From the NCBI RefSeq assembly GCF_002368295.1, contig NZ_AP018250.1, positions 62,001-126,000 on the forward strand: a DNA stretch of 64,000 bases, read 5' to 3'. Under the pieces are notes generated by a model. The model was not told the DNA's origin. It made no database searches and saw only the letters and a program-made list of their open reading frames with translations. The position numbers and the translations under genes are program-made. Shown here in pieces: positions 17,729 to 27,433 of the stretch. Source of the DNA: Tolypothrix tenuis PCC 7101. GTDB taxonomy: Bacteria > Cyanobacteriota > Cyanobacteriia > Cyanobacteriales > Nostocaceae. Position 1 is the stretch's first letter. Each line of letters starts with the position of its first letter.

Positions 17729-17927
17729 AACTGAAAATCGAAAAACTTGGAAAATCAGAACTCTTGGCAATTATCTAAATTCACAACACCATTACACAAT
17801 CAACAAAATACTGAAAAGAAACCAACTTTTTTCTAATTTTTTGGATTTAGAAATTAGAAAATTATCAGTTATCGTACAGCATCTCTTCTAGGTAAGATTG
17901 CTTCTGATTACGCTACAAGCAACTAAG

Positions 17928-19565
17928 ATGAAGTCTAGCTTTGAGTATCTAGAAGACCTGCTTGCGGACAATTATCCAATCATCGCCTGTGAATCTCCCC
18001 TCCAAGAACGTCACCGCTTCCTCATTCGTCTTACTACTTCCTGTGAGCAAGCAGGCAGAAAAGTCTATATATGGAATTTAAGCGAAGACAATATTAAAGA
18101 ATTAGTCGTCAGCCCTGAAAATAATCTTATTTTTCAAGAGTTTAACGACTATAAACCTTCCATCAAACAAAAGACAGAAGACTATTTTCAAGTACTCAAT
18201 TTTTGGAGGGTTTATTCTGGCACTGGAGTATTAATCGTTGAGAATATTTTTCCTTGGTTAAAAGAAACCATAACTAAAGATACTGAATCTGTTCTTCTAT
18301 CAGAATGGATTAAGTCGTCGTTAGTTAATCTAAAATTTCATACAAACAAAAGTGATAAGACTACCATATTACTAGGAGCCAATGCCGAGATAGCAAGCGA
18401 GATAGCGGCAGAAATCCCACTATGGAGTCAAGAATTACCAGATACACAAGAAATTATTGATAATTTAATCAACAGTAATTTATTTTCTTTAATTTATACC
18501 GAACAAGACTATTTAGAAATTGCTAACGCTAGTGCTGGTCTGTATATTTCTGATATTATTTCTTGCCTAACCGATATTAGAAAAAATCATGACTTAGGAA
18601 ATTCCAGTGAGATAGCAAAGCTTCTACTAGCAAAAAAAATTCAACTGCTTAACCGCTTGTATGACATCGAATTCTTACCTCCACCAAAAGTCCAACTTGG
18701 TGGGTTAGAACTCATGCAGCAGTCATTCAAAAAGTTCAAGCGATTGCTTACGCCGCGTGCCAAACAATACAATCTGCGCGTACCCAAGGGGATTATGCTT
18801 GTGGGGCCACCGGGGACGGGAAAATCACACTCAGCAAAAGCCTGTTCCCAGAACATGGGTGTTCCCCTCATTATGGTCGATTGGGGCAACTTTAGAAGTT
18901 TTGGCAACCAAGCAGAAATGAAACTCAAACGCTTGTTGCGACTGGCAGATAGGCTCAATCAAGTAATTTTGTATTTCGACGACTTTGATAAAGGCTTCGC
19001 CGGGGATGATGACCTCGCCAAACGGCTGGCTGGTCAGCTGTTGACGTGGATGCAAGAGCGCACGTCAGATGTACTGGTCATCGCATCAGTTAACCGTATG
19101 GAATGGCTGCCACCCGAACTCACCCGTGCTGGACGGTTTGACTATTTATTTAAAGTAGACCTGCCCAATAATGGGGAAAGATATAGTATCTTCAAACTGC
19201 ACGCTGCCCGGTTTGACGAACGCTTTCGCAATGGCGGCGACCCCTGGAGTGAGGAACAGTGGCGCAGAATTCTTAAAGCCACCAATAGGTGTGTAGGTGC
19301 AGAAATCCAGACAATTGTAGAACGCGCCGCTAGTACGATATTCTGCGAAACCATAACAGAAGATACTTACTCAGAAAGCCAATTCCCGGCACTTGAACTA
19401 ACAATCGAGGCATTACTAGAAGAACGCCGTCAGATTAACCCGCTTGCTATCCGTGAAGCCGATAGAGTCGAGTCGATGCGTAACAAAGCTGACCAACAAG
19501 CTTTACCTAGTAGCCCCCTCGATGAAAGCAAATTTGCTGTTGGCAACATTGAGATTTTCAGCTAG
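17928..19565 (+). CDS. AAA+ ATPase (Ycf46-like)
   Basis: A 545-residue protein with an N-terminal helical domain (about 1-250, related in layout to Ycf46-type proteins) and a C-terminal AAA+ module. This module has Walker A GPPGTGKS (about 293-300), Walker B with ILYFDDFDK (about 347-355), sensor 1 VIASVNR and the arginine finger region LTRAGRFD. ATG 17928 is preferred to the in-frame TTG at 17898. It is divergent from the intron-split nuclease gene and lies upstream of the conjugation cluster. Related proteins act as remodelling ATPases; the target here is unknown. Confidence 0.8.
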   Translation: MKSSFEYLEDLLADNYPIIACESPLQERHRFLIRLTTSCEQAGRKVYIWNLSEDNIKELVVSPENNLIFQEFNDYKPSIKQKTEDYFQVLNFWRVYSGTGVLIVENIFPWLKETITKDTESVLLSEWIKSSLVNLKFHTNKSDKTTILLGANAEIASEIAAEIPLWSQELPDTQEIIDNLINSNLFSLIYTEQDYLEIANASAGLYISDIISCLTDIRKNHDLGNSSEIAKLLLAKKIQLLNRLYDIEFLPPPKVQLGGLELMQQSFKKFKRLLTPRAKQYNLRVPKGIMLVGPPGTGKSHSAKACSQNMGVPLIMVDWGNFRSFGNQAEMKLKRLLRLADRLNQVILYFDDFDKGFAGDDDLAKRLAGQLLTWMQERTSDVLVIASVNRMEWLPPELTRAGRFDYLFKVDLPNNGERYSIFKLHAARFDERFRNGGDPWSEEQWRRILKATNRCVGAEIQTIVERAASTIFCETITEDTYSESQFPALELTIEALLEERRQINPLAIREADRVESMRNKADQQALPSSPLDESKFAVGNIEIFS

Positions 19566-19689
19566 CACGCCTCATAAATCAATTCAAAGTTTCATTATGT
19601 TTGGACGAAAGCAAATGTAACCAAAACATTTCAACAGTTCATAATGCTTGCCATTTCTAAACACTTTACTACCTTATTTAGCTAAAACT

Positions 19690-20256
19690 ATGGAAGTTAC
19701 AAGACAAACCGCTCAAACCAACATTCAAACTAAACAAGCACAAAATCCAGAAAAAAGCCTATTTTTCAAATTCATCAAATTTATCAAATTTGTGGGGCCA
19801 ATTGCTGGTTTTACTGCTGCCCTCTCACCCCTACCGCTATACTTTTGGACTCGCCAGCCCCAGTATTTACCTATTGGCGCAACCTTTACCAGTAACAATC
19901 AAACAGTTCAACTCGAATTAGCAGACGATAGAAAAGAATATGCCCACGGACTCAAATTTCGTAACTCGATTCCTGAAAATCACGGAATGTTATTTGTCCT
20001 CAATAAACCTGAAAAAGTTAAACTTTGGATGAAAGATACGTATATTCCTTTAGATATGATATTCCTGCGAGATGGAGTTATCAAATCAATCGTAGAAGCT
20101 GCTCCCCCTTGCAAAACCAAAACCTGTCCTAAGTACGATTCAATCTATTCTGTTAACCAGGTTATTGAACTACCCGCTAACAGTACTAAAACCCTCAATC
20201 TCAAAGTAGGTAAGAAACTCAAACTCGATTTCAACCCAAACAAAACGCAAAATTAG
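19690..20256 (+). CDS. DUF192 family protein (membrane-anchored)
   Basis: A 188-residue protein with one membrane segment (about residues 35-55) and an exported DUF192 domain. The conserved features are VQLELADDRKEYAHGLKFR, GMLFVL, KLWMKDTYIPLDMIFL and the Cys pair CKTKTCP, followed by VIELPANSTKTLNLKVG. ATG 19690 is chosen because upstream in-frame codons lack a ribosome-binding site. The family is widespread and its function is uncertain. It lies between the AAA ATPase and the secretion cluster. Confidence 0.8.
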   Translation: MEVTRQTAQTNIQTKQAQNPEKSLFFKFIKFIKFVGPIAGFTAALSPLPLYFWTRQPQYLPIGATFTSNNQTVQLELADDRKEYAHGLKFRNSIPENHGMLFVLNKPEKVKLWMKDTYIPLDMIFLRDGVIKSIVEAAPPCKTKTCPKYDSIYSVNQVIELPANSTKTLNLKVGKKLKLDFNPNKTQN

Positions 20257-20328
20257 TTGACGGAGAGTTGATCCATCACAACAACCTAGCGGTAAACAAC
20301 CGTAATTACACTACATCATATATCAATC

Positions 20329-20363
20329 TTTGACCCCCGATATAGCTTATATCGGGGGTCAAA
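20329..20363. terminator. Perfect 16-bp hairpin downstream of DUF192 gene
   Basis: Positions 20329-20344 are perfectly complementary to 20348-20363 with a 3-nt loop (core GACCCCCGATATA). The stem is strong. No long T run follows, so it is not a classic intrinsic terminator, but it lies 73 bp after the DUF192 stop and could end that transcript or attenuate the secretion genes. Confidence 0.45.
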
Positions 20364-20367
20364 CATT

Positions 20368-20508
20368 ATGAAATCAATAACTGATTTAATTATTGGAACT
20401 TGTCAAGCAAATTTGTCTGAGTTTTTACTGAATGATTTACTGAAAAACATAGTGTCTAAAAATAGAAAATTTTTAGATGATTTTACGGTTATTAATCCCA
20501 TAAAATAA
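20368..20508 (+). CDS. Possible small ORF (46 aa)
   Basis: An ATG 4 bp after the hairpin opens a 46-codon frame (MKSITDLIIGTCQ..., ending FTVINPIK) with mixed hydrophobic and polar residues. There is no ribosome-binding site that can be read, because the hairpin occupies that position. It could be a leader peptide or chance. Confidence 0.22.
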   Translation: MKSITDLIIGTCQANLSEFLLNDLLKNIVSKNRKFLDDFTVINPIK

Positions 20509-20627
20509 TTCCACAAGTGAGAAGTTGGAGCAGATATTTACTCCAATAAAAACTTTGGTAAAAAGCAGTGTTTCGACCTTAGTTACTCTACAAAGTTTCA
20601 TCCACTAATTTCTGAAATAATCTTTTT

Positions 20628-21254
20628 ATGAGAACAGACTACGAATCTGATTTTGGCAGCGATAGCGAAGCGCTGCTGCGAAGCGCAGATCGCATTCCTT
20701 CCCACGAAGAATACGGATACCCCGCTTCCACCCGCCGCAAAAAGCGCAACTGGAAAGAAAACGCCAGCATCGCCGGACTGATGGCAGTTGGTACTGGCTT
20801 GATGATTGCAGATATCTCCATCCACCACATGGTGATGGCATCTCTCGCGTTTGGAACTGGCATTGTAGCGTTACTACCCAAGGAAGCAAACTTGCTACTT
20901 TCCAACTTTGAGAAATGGCAGCGCAAGTATGGCATCAATATTTATACTGTCCTGTTTTGCTTGGTAGGTGTAGTATTTATGTTGGATATCGCCACTGCAC
21001 CTGCAAATGCCCAGTTCATGCAAAACGCAGAGGACTTCTTCACAGAATACTTTACTGGTGTCAATGAAGATATTATTAGGTACGTATTTGCGGTACTGCG
21101 CGGTTTGTTCCTAATTTACCTGGGTATTGGTCTTATTAGGGTTGTTCAAGCAGCCAGAAACGACGAAGATTGGCAAACGATCGCCCGTACACCAATTATC
21201 GTTGCCCTCACAGTTGTAGTCGGAGACTTGCTCGCAGGGCTGGTAACAGGCTGA
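20628..21254 (+). CDS. VirB2/TrbC-like pilin-type membrane protein
   Basis: A 208-residue protein with a cytoplasmic N-terminus, hydrophobic segments at about 47-83 and 104-120, an APANAQF signal-peptidase-like site near residue 128, and two C-terminal segments (about 152-174 and 189-206). The C-terminal part after the AxA site has the two-helix plan of VirB2/TrbC pilins. It is first in the order VirB2-VirB3-VirB4, which supports the call. Residues 11-22 are encoded by a palindromic dispersed repeat. The long N-terminus is unusual for a pilin. Confidence 0.6.
   Translation: MRTDYESDFGSDSEALLRSADRIPSHEEYGYPASTRRKKRNWKENASIAGLMAVGTGLMIADISIHHMVMASLAFGTGIVALLPKEANLLLSNFEKWQRKYGINIYTVLFCLVGVVFMLDIATAPANAQFMQNAEDFFTEYFTGVNEDIIRYVFAVLRGLFLIYLGIGLIRVVQAARNDEDWQTIARTPIIVALTVVVGDLLAGLVTG
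20659..20693. repeat. Short dispersed repeat inside the virB2-like gene
   Basis: The 35-bp sequence starts GCGATAGCGAAGCGCTGCTG and ends CAGATCGC, with internal partial dyad symmetry. This is the style of short interspersed repeats in heterocystous cyanobacteria. It is in frame and encodes part of the cytoplasmic N-terminus (SDSEALLRSADR). Confidence 0.5.
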
Positions 21255-21346
21255 TACGTCACTCGTCAAAAAAGCCACCAGAGTGGCACAATTCCACAAG
21301 TGCCACTCATCAAGATTTCAAAAACTGACTTTTGTCTTTCGTAATA

Positions 21347-21682
21347 ATGGGCAGAGAACGGGAATTTCGTACTGTCAACCGCGTATTAGGAGAACAGCCG
21401 CGCCTTGGGCCATTTCCCGCCGACCAAATTGTTCCTTGGAGTGCGATCGCTCTCATCTCCTACATGGTAGTCAAGGGTTTTATGCAAGCTTCCTGGCTGG
21501 CAACTGGAATGGTAACTGCTTGGGGATGGGCAACTTGGTGGACGGTAAGTTCCAACAAAGCCTTCTTCGGTAAGTTTGTCGGCACACCCCGCATCACCCG
21601 TGGCTATAAACCTTTTGTTTCTCTCGTTAATCCTTTACAACCTCAATCCCAGAAAAAGCACCAGCTGAAAAAACGCAGATAA
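21347..21682 (+). CDS. VirB3-like membrane protein
   Basis: A 111-residue protein with an N-terminal amphipathic region (REREFRTVNRVLGEQPRLGP) and two close membrane segments (about 34-52 and 56-72), then a basic tail. This size and topology match VirB3/TrbD/TraL, and its position just before the VirB4-like ATPase gene is the canonical one. ATG 21347 is chosen over the upstream one at 21332. The sequence similarity is weak, so the call rests mainly on context. Confidence 0.6.
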   Translation: MGREREFRTVNRVLGEQPRLGPFPADQIVPWSAIALISYMVVKGFMQASWLATGMVTAWGWATWWTVSSNKAFFGKFVGTPRITRGYKPFVSLVNPLQPQSQKKHQLKKRR

Positions 21683-21724
21683 AGCTGCTCAAGTAAAAAA
21701 TATCACCGAACGAAACTACAGGCT

Positions 21725-24553
21725 ATGAGTTCGACCGCCTCCACGAAAACAAAGGACAAAATTGGTAAAAAATCCCTCGATACCGAACAATTAGGTGTTG
21801 TTAAAAATCTGACACCGTTCGAGGATATTACTCATTTAGCCGGGATTGCAAGTATCTCGCTTGCTGGTCGTAGAGATATCGGCGCACTCATCCTCCAGAA
21901 AAAAGAAGATATTCAAATTAAGTTCTGCTTCGACGTACAAGGAGTCCACCCATCTTTACCAGAAGAACAGATTCTGCCAATTTTTGAAAATCTTGAGGGC
22001 GGACTCAAAGAACTTCCCGAACGCGAAACCTTAACAATTCATCTTGGTTCGTTCACTGATGATTTCCTCCGGCAGCAGGAACTAAAAAAGATAGAGGATA
22101 AATGTGACCTAGAGCAATTAACTTTATTAGTGCGATCGGAACGTCTGCGAGCAAGAGAACTCACTAAAGCAGGAACTCGTAAAAATAAGTTTTTACGTTT
22201 CTGGTGTACCTATAGTGTCCTTGCTTCTGAAGATAGTCGCTCAAATGATGCAATTGAAAAAACTATCAAACAATTGCAAAATGCCTGGTTCCAATTTACT
22301 GGACAAATTCACGGTGTTCGGCAAGAACGAATTGAAACAATTTTACGGGATAGTTTTACCTCTGGGTTTCAACGGTGGGAACAACTTTTCACAAACTCGA
22401 TGGGACTTTCAGTACGAGCAGTCACGAGTGAGGAAGTATGGTCAATTCTTTGGAGTCAATTTAACCGTAGCGATGCACCCAAAGTTCCCAATCCCCTCAT
22501 ATTAGATGAAGAGGGACTTCGAGAAGTTCAAACTAGCGATTTCCATATTCGCCACCTGATGCTGGAGAATGAAAAATCTGTCCCGTTTCTCGATCGCAGC
22601 TGGGTAAGACTACAAGACAAGTATATCGGCGTTCTTCAGTTTAGCGAAAAGCCCCAAGGCTGGGTAGACGAATACGCACAGCTTCGATATCTCTGGGAGG
22701 TAATATCCAAAGAAAAAATCTCCGACACCGAGATTATCTGCCAGCTATCTAAAGCGAACCAGGGACTTGCCAAAACTGCTCTGCAACGGATTACCAAACA
22801 GTCAATTACCTCCAGCGCGATGTCTTCGGAGAAGGGATCAATTGACGTAAAAGCCAATATGAACATCGAGGAGGCAGTTAAGGCACAAGAAACTATCCTC
22901 AGAGGCAGTCTCCCGATTCATACTGCTGTTGTTTTTTGTGTCCATCGTCACAGTCGTCAAAAACTTGATGAAGCTTGTCAATACCTTTCTAGTTGCTTCT
23001 TGCGACCTGCTGTAGTTGATAGAGAAATCGAGTACGCCTGGAAAACATGGTTACAATGTGTACCTGTTGTTTGGGAAAACCTACTTACAAGACCCTTTAA
23101 CCGTCGCCTCCCTTATTTCTCATCAGAAGTTCCCGGACTCATGCCGATAGTCAGAACGGCTACAGGAGATAAATCCGGGTTTGAGCTAATTGCTGAAGAA
23201 GGAGGAACTCCAGTACATCTTGACTTGTACAAGCAGCACAAAAATCTTGCCATTTTTGGTACTACCCGTGCGGGTAAATCTGTCTTAGTAGCAGGTCTAT
23301 TAACACCTGCCTTGGCTCAAAACATTCCCGTAATTGCACTTGATTATCCCAAACCCGATGGTACTAGTACGTTTACTGACTACACCAAATTTATGGGAGA
23401 GGAAGGGGCATATTTCGATATTAGTAAAGAATCGAATAATCTATTTGAATTACCAGATTTAAGGGGATATGAGCCTGAAGTTATTAAAGAGAGAATGACC
23501 GATTTCAAGGAATTCTTGAAATCCACATTAATGATTATGGTGTTAGGGACAAATCCCGTAGGGGTAAGTCCGACAACAGTATCAAATATTGAAAGCATCA
23601 TTACAATTACAATTGAAACTTTTTACAACGATGAAGATATCAAACTTCGGTACAAGCTAGCCCTAGAAAATGGATTGGGAACACCTGAATGGGCAGATAT
23701 TCCCACACTTAAAGATTTCTATAATTATTGTTCACCTGGATTTATCAAGCTCGATTCCATTACCAATAATAGTAAAGAAATCCTCGATGCCCTTGACCAA
23801 ATCAGATTGCGATTAAAGTTCTGGTTAAATTCACGAGTTGGGCAATCAATCGCCAATCCATCTAGCTTTAGAACTGATGCTCGATTGCTTGTATTTGCAC
23901 TGCGATCGCTTGGGAGTGAAGCCGATGCCGCAGTCCTTGCCTTGAGTGCTTATTCCGCAGCATTACGTAGAGCTTTATCATCTAAAGTATCAATATTTTT
24001 CTTAGACGAAGCACCAATTTTATTCAATTTTGAGAGCATAGCCGAGTTAATTGGTAGACTCTGCGCTAACGGTGCAAAAGCAGGTATACGTGTAATTTTA
24101 TCTGCCCAAGAACCAGAAAGTATTTTCCAAAGTAAGTCTGCTTCCAAGATATTTGCTAACATCACAACCCGCCTGATCGGTCGGATTCAAACATCGGCAG
24201 TTGACCCATTTGTGAGCAGGTTTAAATATCCTTATGAAATTATCTCGCGCAATAGTACCGAAGCATTCTTCCCAAAACGCGAAAGTATTTATTCACAGTG
24301 GTTACTTGACGATAATGGCAAACTTACTTTCTGTAGGTATTATCCTGCTTATTGCTTACTTGCAGCAGTAGCAAATAACCCGAATGAGCAAGAATTACGC
24401 ACTCTATTTCTCAATAAATATGCCGATAATCCAATGCTGGGTATGGTGAAATTTTCAGAAAGCTACATACAAATGCTTCGGGGAGATGAGTTAAGCCAAG
24501 AAGCACAACAATTACTGGATAACAATAACAATCAGCAATTAAAGTCAGCATAA
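21725..24553 (+). CDS. VirB4/TraC-like conjugation ATPase
   Basis: A 942-residue protein. The N-terminal half is the VirB4-type assembly domain. The C-terminal half is a P-loop ATPase with Walker A GTTRAGKS (about residue 513) and Walker B SIFFLDEAP (about 756), followed by the AGIRVILSAQEPESIF motif typical of VirB4/TraC. The size is in the family range. VirB4 powers pilus assembly and substrate transfer at the inner membrane. It lies 42 bp after the VirB3-like gene. Confidence 0.85.
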   Translation: MSSTASTKTKDKIGKKSLDTEQLGVVKNLTPFEDITHLAGIASISLAGRRDIGALILQKKEDIQIKFCFDVQGVHPSLPEEQILPIFENLEGGLKELPERETLTIHLGSFTDDFLRQQELKKIEDKCDLEQLTLLVRSERLRARELTKAGTRKNKFLRFWCTYSVLASEDSRSNDAIEKTIKQLQNAWFQFTGQIHGVRQERIETILRDSFTSGFQRWEQLFTNSMGLSVRAVTSEEVWSILWSQFNRSDAPKVPNPLILDEEGLREVQTSDFHIRHLMLENEKSVPFLDRSWVRLQDKYIGVLQFSEKPQGWVDEYAQLRYLWEVISKEKISDTEIICQLSKANQGLAKTALQRITKQSITSSAMSSEKGSIDVKANMNIEEAVKAQETILRGSLPIHTAVVFCVHRHSRQKLDEACQYLSSCFLRPAVVDREIEYAWKTWLQCVPVVWENLLTRPFNRRLPYFSSEVPGLMPIVRTATGDKSGFELIAEEGGTPVHLDLYKQHKNLAIFGTTRAGKSVLVAGLLTPALAQNIPVIALDYPKPDGTSTFTDYTKFMGEEGAYFDISKESNNLFELPDLRGYEPEVIKERMTDFKEFLKSTLMIMVLGTNPVGVSPTTVSNIESIITITIETFYNDEDIKLRYKLALENGLGTPEWADIPTLKDFYNYCSPGFIKLDSITNNSKEILDALDQIRLRLKFWLNSRVGQSIANPSSFRTDARLLVFALRSLGSEADAAVLALSAYSAALRRALSSKVSIFFLDEAPILFNFESIAELIGRLCANGAKAGIRVILSAQEPESIFQSKSASKIFANITTRLIGRIQTSAVDPFVSRFKYPYEIISRNSTEAFFPKRESIYSQWLLDDNGKLTFCRYYPAYCLLAAVANNPNEQELRTLFLNKYADNPMLGMVKFSESYIQMLRGDELSQEAQQLLDNNNNQQLKSA

Positions 24554-24665
24554 ATTATAGAAGAAAAGCTAAGAATAATCTAGATTTATAAAAACAAGAA
24601 TCAATAACTAATAAACAAGTGGCTTAACTTTAATTGCCACATTGATTATTTTATCCACGAAAAGT

Positions 24666-25397
24666 ATGAAACCAAAATTCAAGTTTACTAAGAAAGGAGT
24701 AATAATCGGGTCAATAATTGGTCTGGTTACTTTACTCGGTACAGCACCTAGCTATGCCTTTTCAATTGACGATTTCTTCAAGGTTTTAGGGAAATTCAAT
24801 AACTATTTTGAGGAAACCAAAAAGGAACTCACTTCAGGAACTAATAAATGGGGTGGGATGAAAAGCGAAGCTAAAACTGCTATTCAGACTGGCAGTATGG
24901 ATATGCCAGATCCAGTAAATTCAGCCGAAAAGCTCAAAGAGCAACTCAAGAGCAAGGGTAACTGGAATGAAAGCAACACAGTTGAAGCTGCGGTCAGTGC
25001 AGCTAACGAACTGGAGAGAGAAACCACCCGCGCTACAATTGCCAGCGTCTTAGGGGAAGTCGGTCAGGAACGTACCAAAAATGAGATAGAAGCAACTGAA
25101 CAAACTGTAGCTGAGGCCAAAGAACTCGCAGAATCTGCACAACCAATGGATGCTTCACAAAACATCCTCAAGGTCATTGCTGCCCAAAACTCGCAAATTG
25201 TCTCAATGTTGGGTCAATCTCGCATTGACGGACTGCAAACACGGCACGATGCCCAGCAAACTAACCTGATGCTATCTCAACTTGCCGAACAAGGGGCAAG
25301 CGATCGCCGCCGTCAAAACCTGATGATGGACGGTATCAGCGCCCAGTATATCGAAATCAGTGGGTTTAGCAGTCTCAAAACTACCGCAGGTGAATAA
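24666..25397 (+). CDS. VirB5-like secreted protein
   Basis: A 243-residue protein with a clear signal peptide (KKGVIIGSIIGLVTLLGTAP, cleavage near SYA-FS). The mature part is helical and rich in Glu, Lys, Ala and Gln, with a long coiled region (residues about 110-230). This is the plan of VirB5/TraC minor pilus components, and it sits between VirB4- and VirB6-like genes as in classic operons. Sequence motifs are not diagnostic. Confidence 0.6.
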   Translation: MKPKFKFTKKGVIIGSIIGLVTLLGTAPSYAFSIDDFFKVLGKFNNYFEETKKELTSGTNKWGGMKSEAKTAIQTGSMDMPDPVNSAEKLKEQLKSKGNWNESNTVEAAVSAANELERETTRATIASVLGEVGQERTKNEIEATEQTVAEAKELAESAQPMDASQNILKVIAAQNSQIVSMLGQSRIDGLQTRHDAQQTNLMLSQLAEQGASDRRRQNLMMDGISAQYIEISGFSSLKTTAGE

Positions 25398-25467
25398 TTC
25401 ACCCTAATTAGTTGGTCATCTCTGCAATTGAGATGACCAACTCTCTATCAGGTACATAATACAGACC

Positions 25468-26619
25468 ATGTTAGAACATCTTGTAATTGCAACCGACCCA
25501 TTCTTCGGGCAAGACATTTTAGAAAATGCGTCAGCCGGAGCGCAACTAGTAGCAGAAGGTTTCAATGAACTTTGGCAAGAAACCCTCAACGGTAACTTGT
25601 ACGGCTCGATGTGCAAAGTTGGTCAGTTTTTTGCGATCGCTACACTCACCCTTTTTATGGTTGAGTTAGGCAAAAACTGGATAAATCAAGAAGATATGAA
25701 AGCCCTCTCCAGTTGGATATGGCCCATTCTGGTTATCGGACTACTAGCTAACAATGGCACTTTACTCAGAAGTGGAACACTCGCCATCCGGGGATACATT
25801 AATACTGTTAATAATGACATCCTGGAATTTACTGCTGCCGGAGCCAACCTAGAAGTAGCATTCAACCGCGCAGTCGGCAATATTGCCCTCCAGCAGCAAG
25901 TAGGGGCGGCAATGGAAAGATGCCGTTCCATTCCTGGTAACACGCAAGATTCAATCATCTGCTTGCAACAAGCAGAAACAGAACTTAAAACCTCAGCCCC
26001 CGATCTATTTAAAGGAGAAGCCCCCGATAGCGGTAGTTGGGAATTTAACCCACTTCAGGCTTTATCTGATGCTAAAGACGCGCTCGAAAATCTCTCCCCT
26101 GGTCAAATCGCCGAAAAGATTGGTAATACTATCACCAGTACAATCGGTTCGATGATTACCGGATTTGTCGCAGTTATCCTCCTCGCCCTCAATAACGCTT
26201 ACCAGTGGGGTATCGAATTCACGATGCTTTTAACTGCCCTACTTGGCCCGTTGGCAATAGGCGGTTCGCTACTCCCCTTTGGCGCAAAACCTATTTTCGC
26301 TTGGCTAACTGGTTATTTCACCGTTGGAATGGCGAAACTCTGCTTCAACATGATTATTGGTTTGTGCGGACAACTTATCGCTAATTCCGAACAAAACCAA
26401 CCGATGATATTTCTGCTTTTTGTTGGGTTAGTTTCTCCTATCCTGGCATCTGCATTAGCCGCAGGTGGTGGAATAGCTGTTTGGACAGGATTAGGTAAAA
26501 CAGTAGCATTTGGCTCTGAAATTGCAGCAGGAATCGCTACAGGTGGAGCAAGTACAACTGCTACGGTTGCTGTCAACGCCACCAAATTTGTTAGTTCCAA
26601 AATCAAAGTTAAAAAGTAA
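25468..26619 (+). CDS. VirB6/TrbL-like polytopic membrane protein
   Basis: A 383-residue protein with hydrophobic segments near residues 50-70, 86-104, 220-245, 250-272, 280-305 and 312-340, and a soluble loop of about 100 residues between the second and third. The ALLGPLAIGGSLLPFG and LLFVGLVSPILASALAAGGG segments resemble the core of VirB6/TrbL. It would form part of the inner-membrane channel. It follows the VirB5-like gene. Confidence 0.7.
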   Translation: MLEHLVIATDPFFGQDILENASAGAQLVAEGFNELWQETLNGNLYGSMCKVGQFFAIATLTLFMVELGKNWINQEDMKALSSWIWPILVIGLLANNGTLLRSGTLAIRGYINTVNNDILEFTAAGANLEVAFNRAVGNIALQQQVGAAMERCRSIPGNTQDSIICLQQAETELKTSAPDLFKGEAPDSGSWEFNPLQALSDAKDALENLSPGQIAEKIGNTITSTIGSMITGFVAVILLALNNAYQWGIEFTMLLTALLGPLAIGGSLLPFGAKPIFAWLTGYFTVGMAKLCFNMIIGLCGQLIANSEQNQPMIFLLFVGLVSPILASALAAGGGIAVWTGLGKTVAFGSEIAAGIATGGASTTATVAVNATKFVSSKIKVKK

Positions 26620-26632
26620 TTAACAAATAATT

Positions 26633-27409
26633 ATGCTTAAACCTAAGTCTAAATCTCAACCAGCTCGGCTCCTCAGTTATGGGCAATCCACATCCACACC
26701 TATTGCAATGGCGATCGCCGTAACAGCAGGAGGAACTATCTTATCTACCCTATTGCAAATAATAAATATTGGCATGAGTGCTAGTACAAATCATCATGTC
26801 AAAGGCATGACGATTGTTCAACTCCAAGATGGGTCTATTTCACCTGGTAAATTTGCTGCTCCTAACGAACGCGAAGCCGAAACTATCAAACGCTTTATCT
26901 CAGATAGCATGATTAAAATGTTTGGCTGGAACGGAATAATCGAAGCAACAGAGAATGGCGAAAATGTTACTAAACCTGATAGGGGAATAGATATTCAAAC
27001 AACAAAAAATAGTAGAAAAAAAATTCCTACTAGAGCCTGGGAAGCTGCATTTGCACTATCTGAAAATCAAGATTTCCGGGCAAACTTTCTCAAGAAATTA
27101 GCAGAAATCGTGCCAAGTGGTGTATTTAACGGTGAAGTTCAAGTTTCGCTCGTCACCCGCCATATCTCTGAACCCAGAAAAGTTAAGGATGGACAGTGGG
27201 AAGTTGATTATATAGCTACACTCGTAAGCTTTAATAGAAATGAAAATCAAGGCAAAGGAATCGCCTTTAACAAAACAATTACTGTCGAAGCTGTCGATAC
27301 TCCCAAGTTACCAAATAAGCCAACTGAACTCGATAAGAAAATTTATTTAGTACGAGAACCAGGTTTAGAAATTACTCAAATCGTTGATTATAACCTCGGT
27401 AAGAAATAA
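26633..27409 (+). CDS. VirB8-like inner-membrane protein
   Basis: A 258-residue protein with one N-terminal membrane segment (about 24-48) and a periplasmic domain of about 200 residues. Its size, topology and place between VirB6- and VirB10-like genes match VirB8/TraE. The domain contains RAWEAAFALSENQDFRANFL and WEVDYIATLVSFNRNE, consistent with the mixed NTF2-like fold, but similarity is only moderate. The gap to the VirB6-like gene is 13 bp. Confidence 0.6.
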   Translation: MLKPKSKSQPARLLSYGQSTSTPIAMAIAVTAGGTILSTLLQIINIGMSASTNHHVKGMTIVQLQDGSISPGKFAAPNEREAETIKRFISDSMIKMFGWNGIIEATENGENVTKPDRGIDIQTTKNSRKKIPTRAWEAAFALSENQDFRANFLKKLAEIVPSGVFNGEVQVSLVTRHISEPRKVKDGQWEVDYIATLVSFNRNENQGKGIAFNKTITVEAVDTPKLPNKPTELDKKIYLVREPGLEITQIVDYNLGKK

Positions 27410-27433
27410 AAATCATTAATCAAGCATAGAACT

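Noticed and set aside
17327..17770. 147-residue protein ending VRFVVS as a complete gene
   Set aside because: The last six codons are the first bases of the group II intron (GTGCG...), and the natural continuation is in exon 2.
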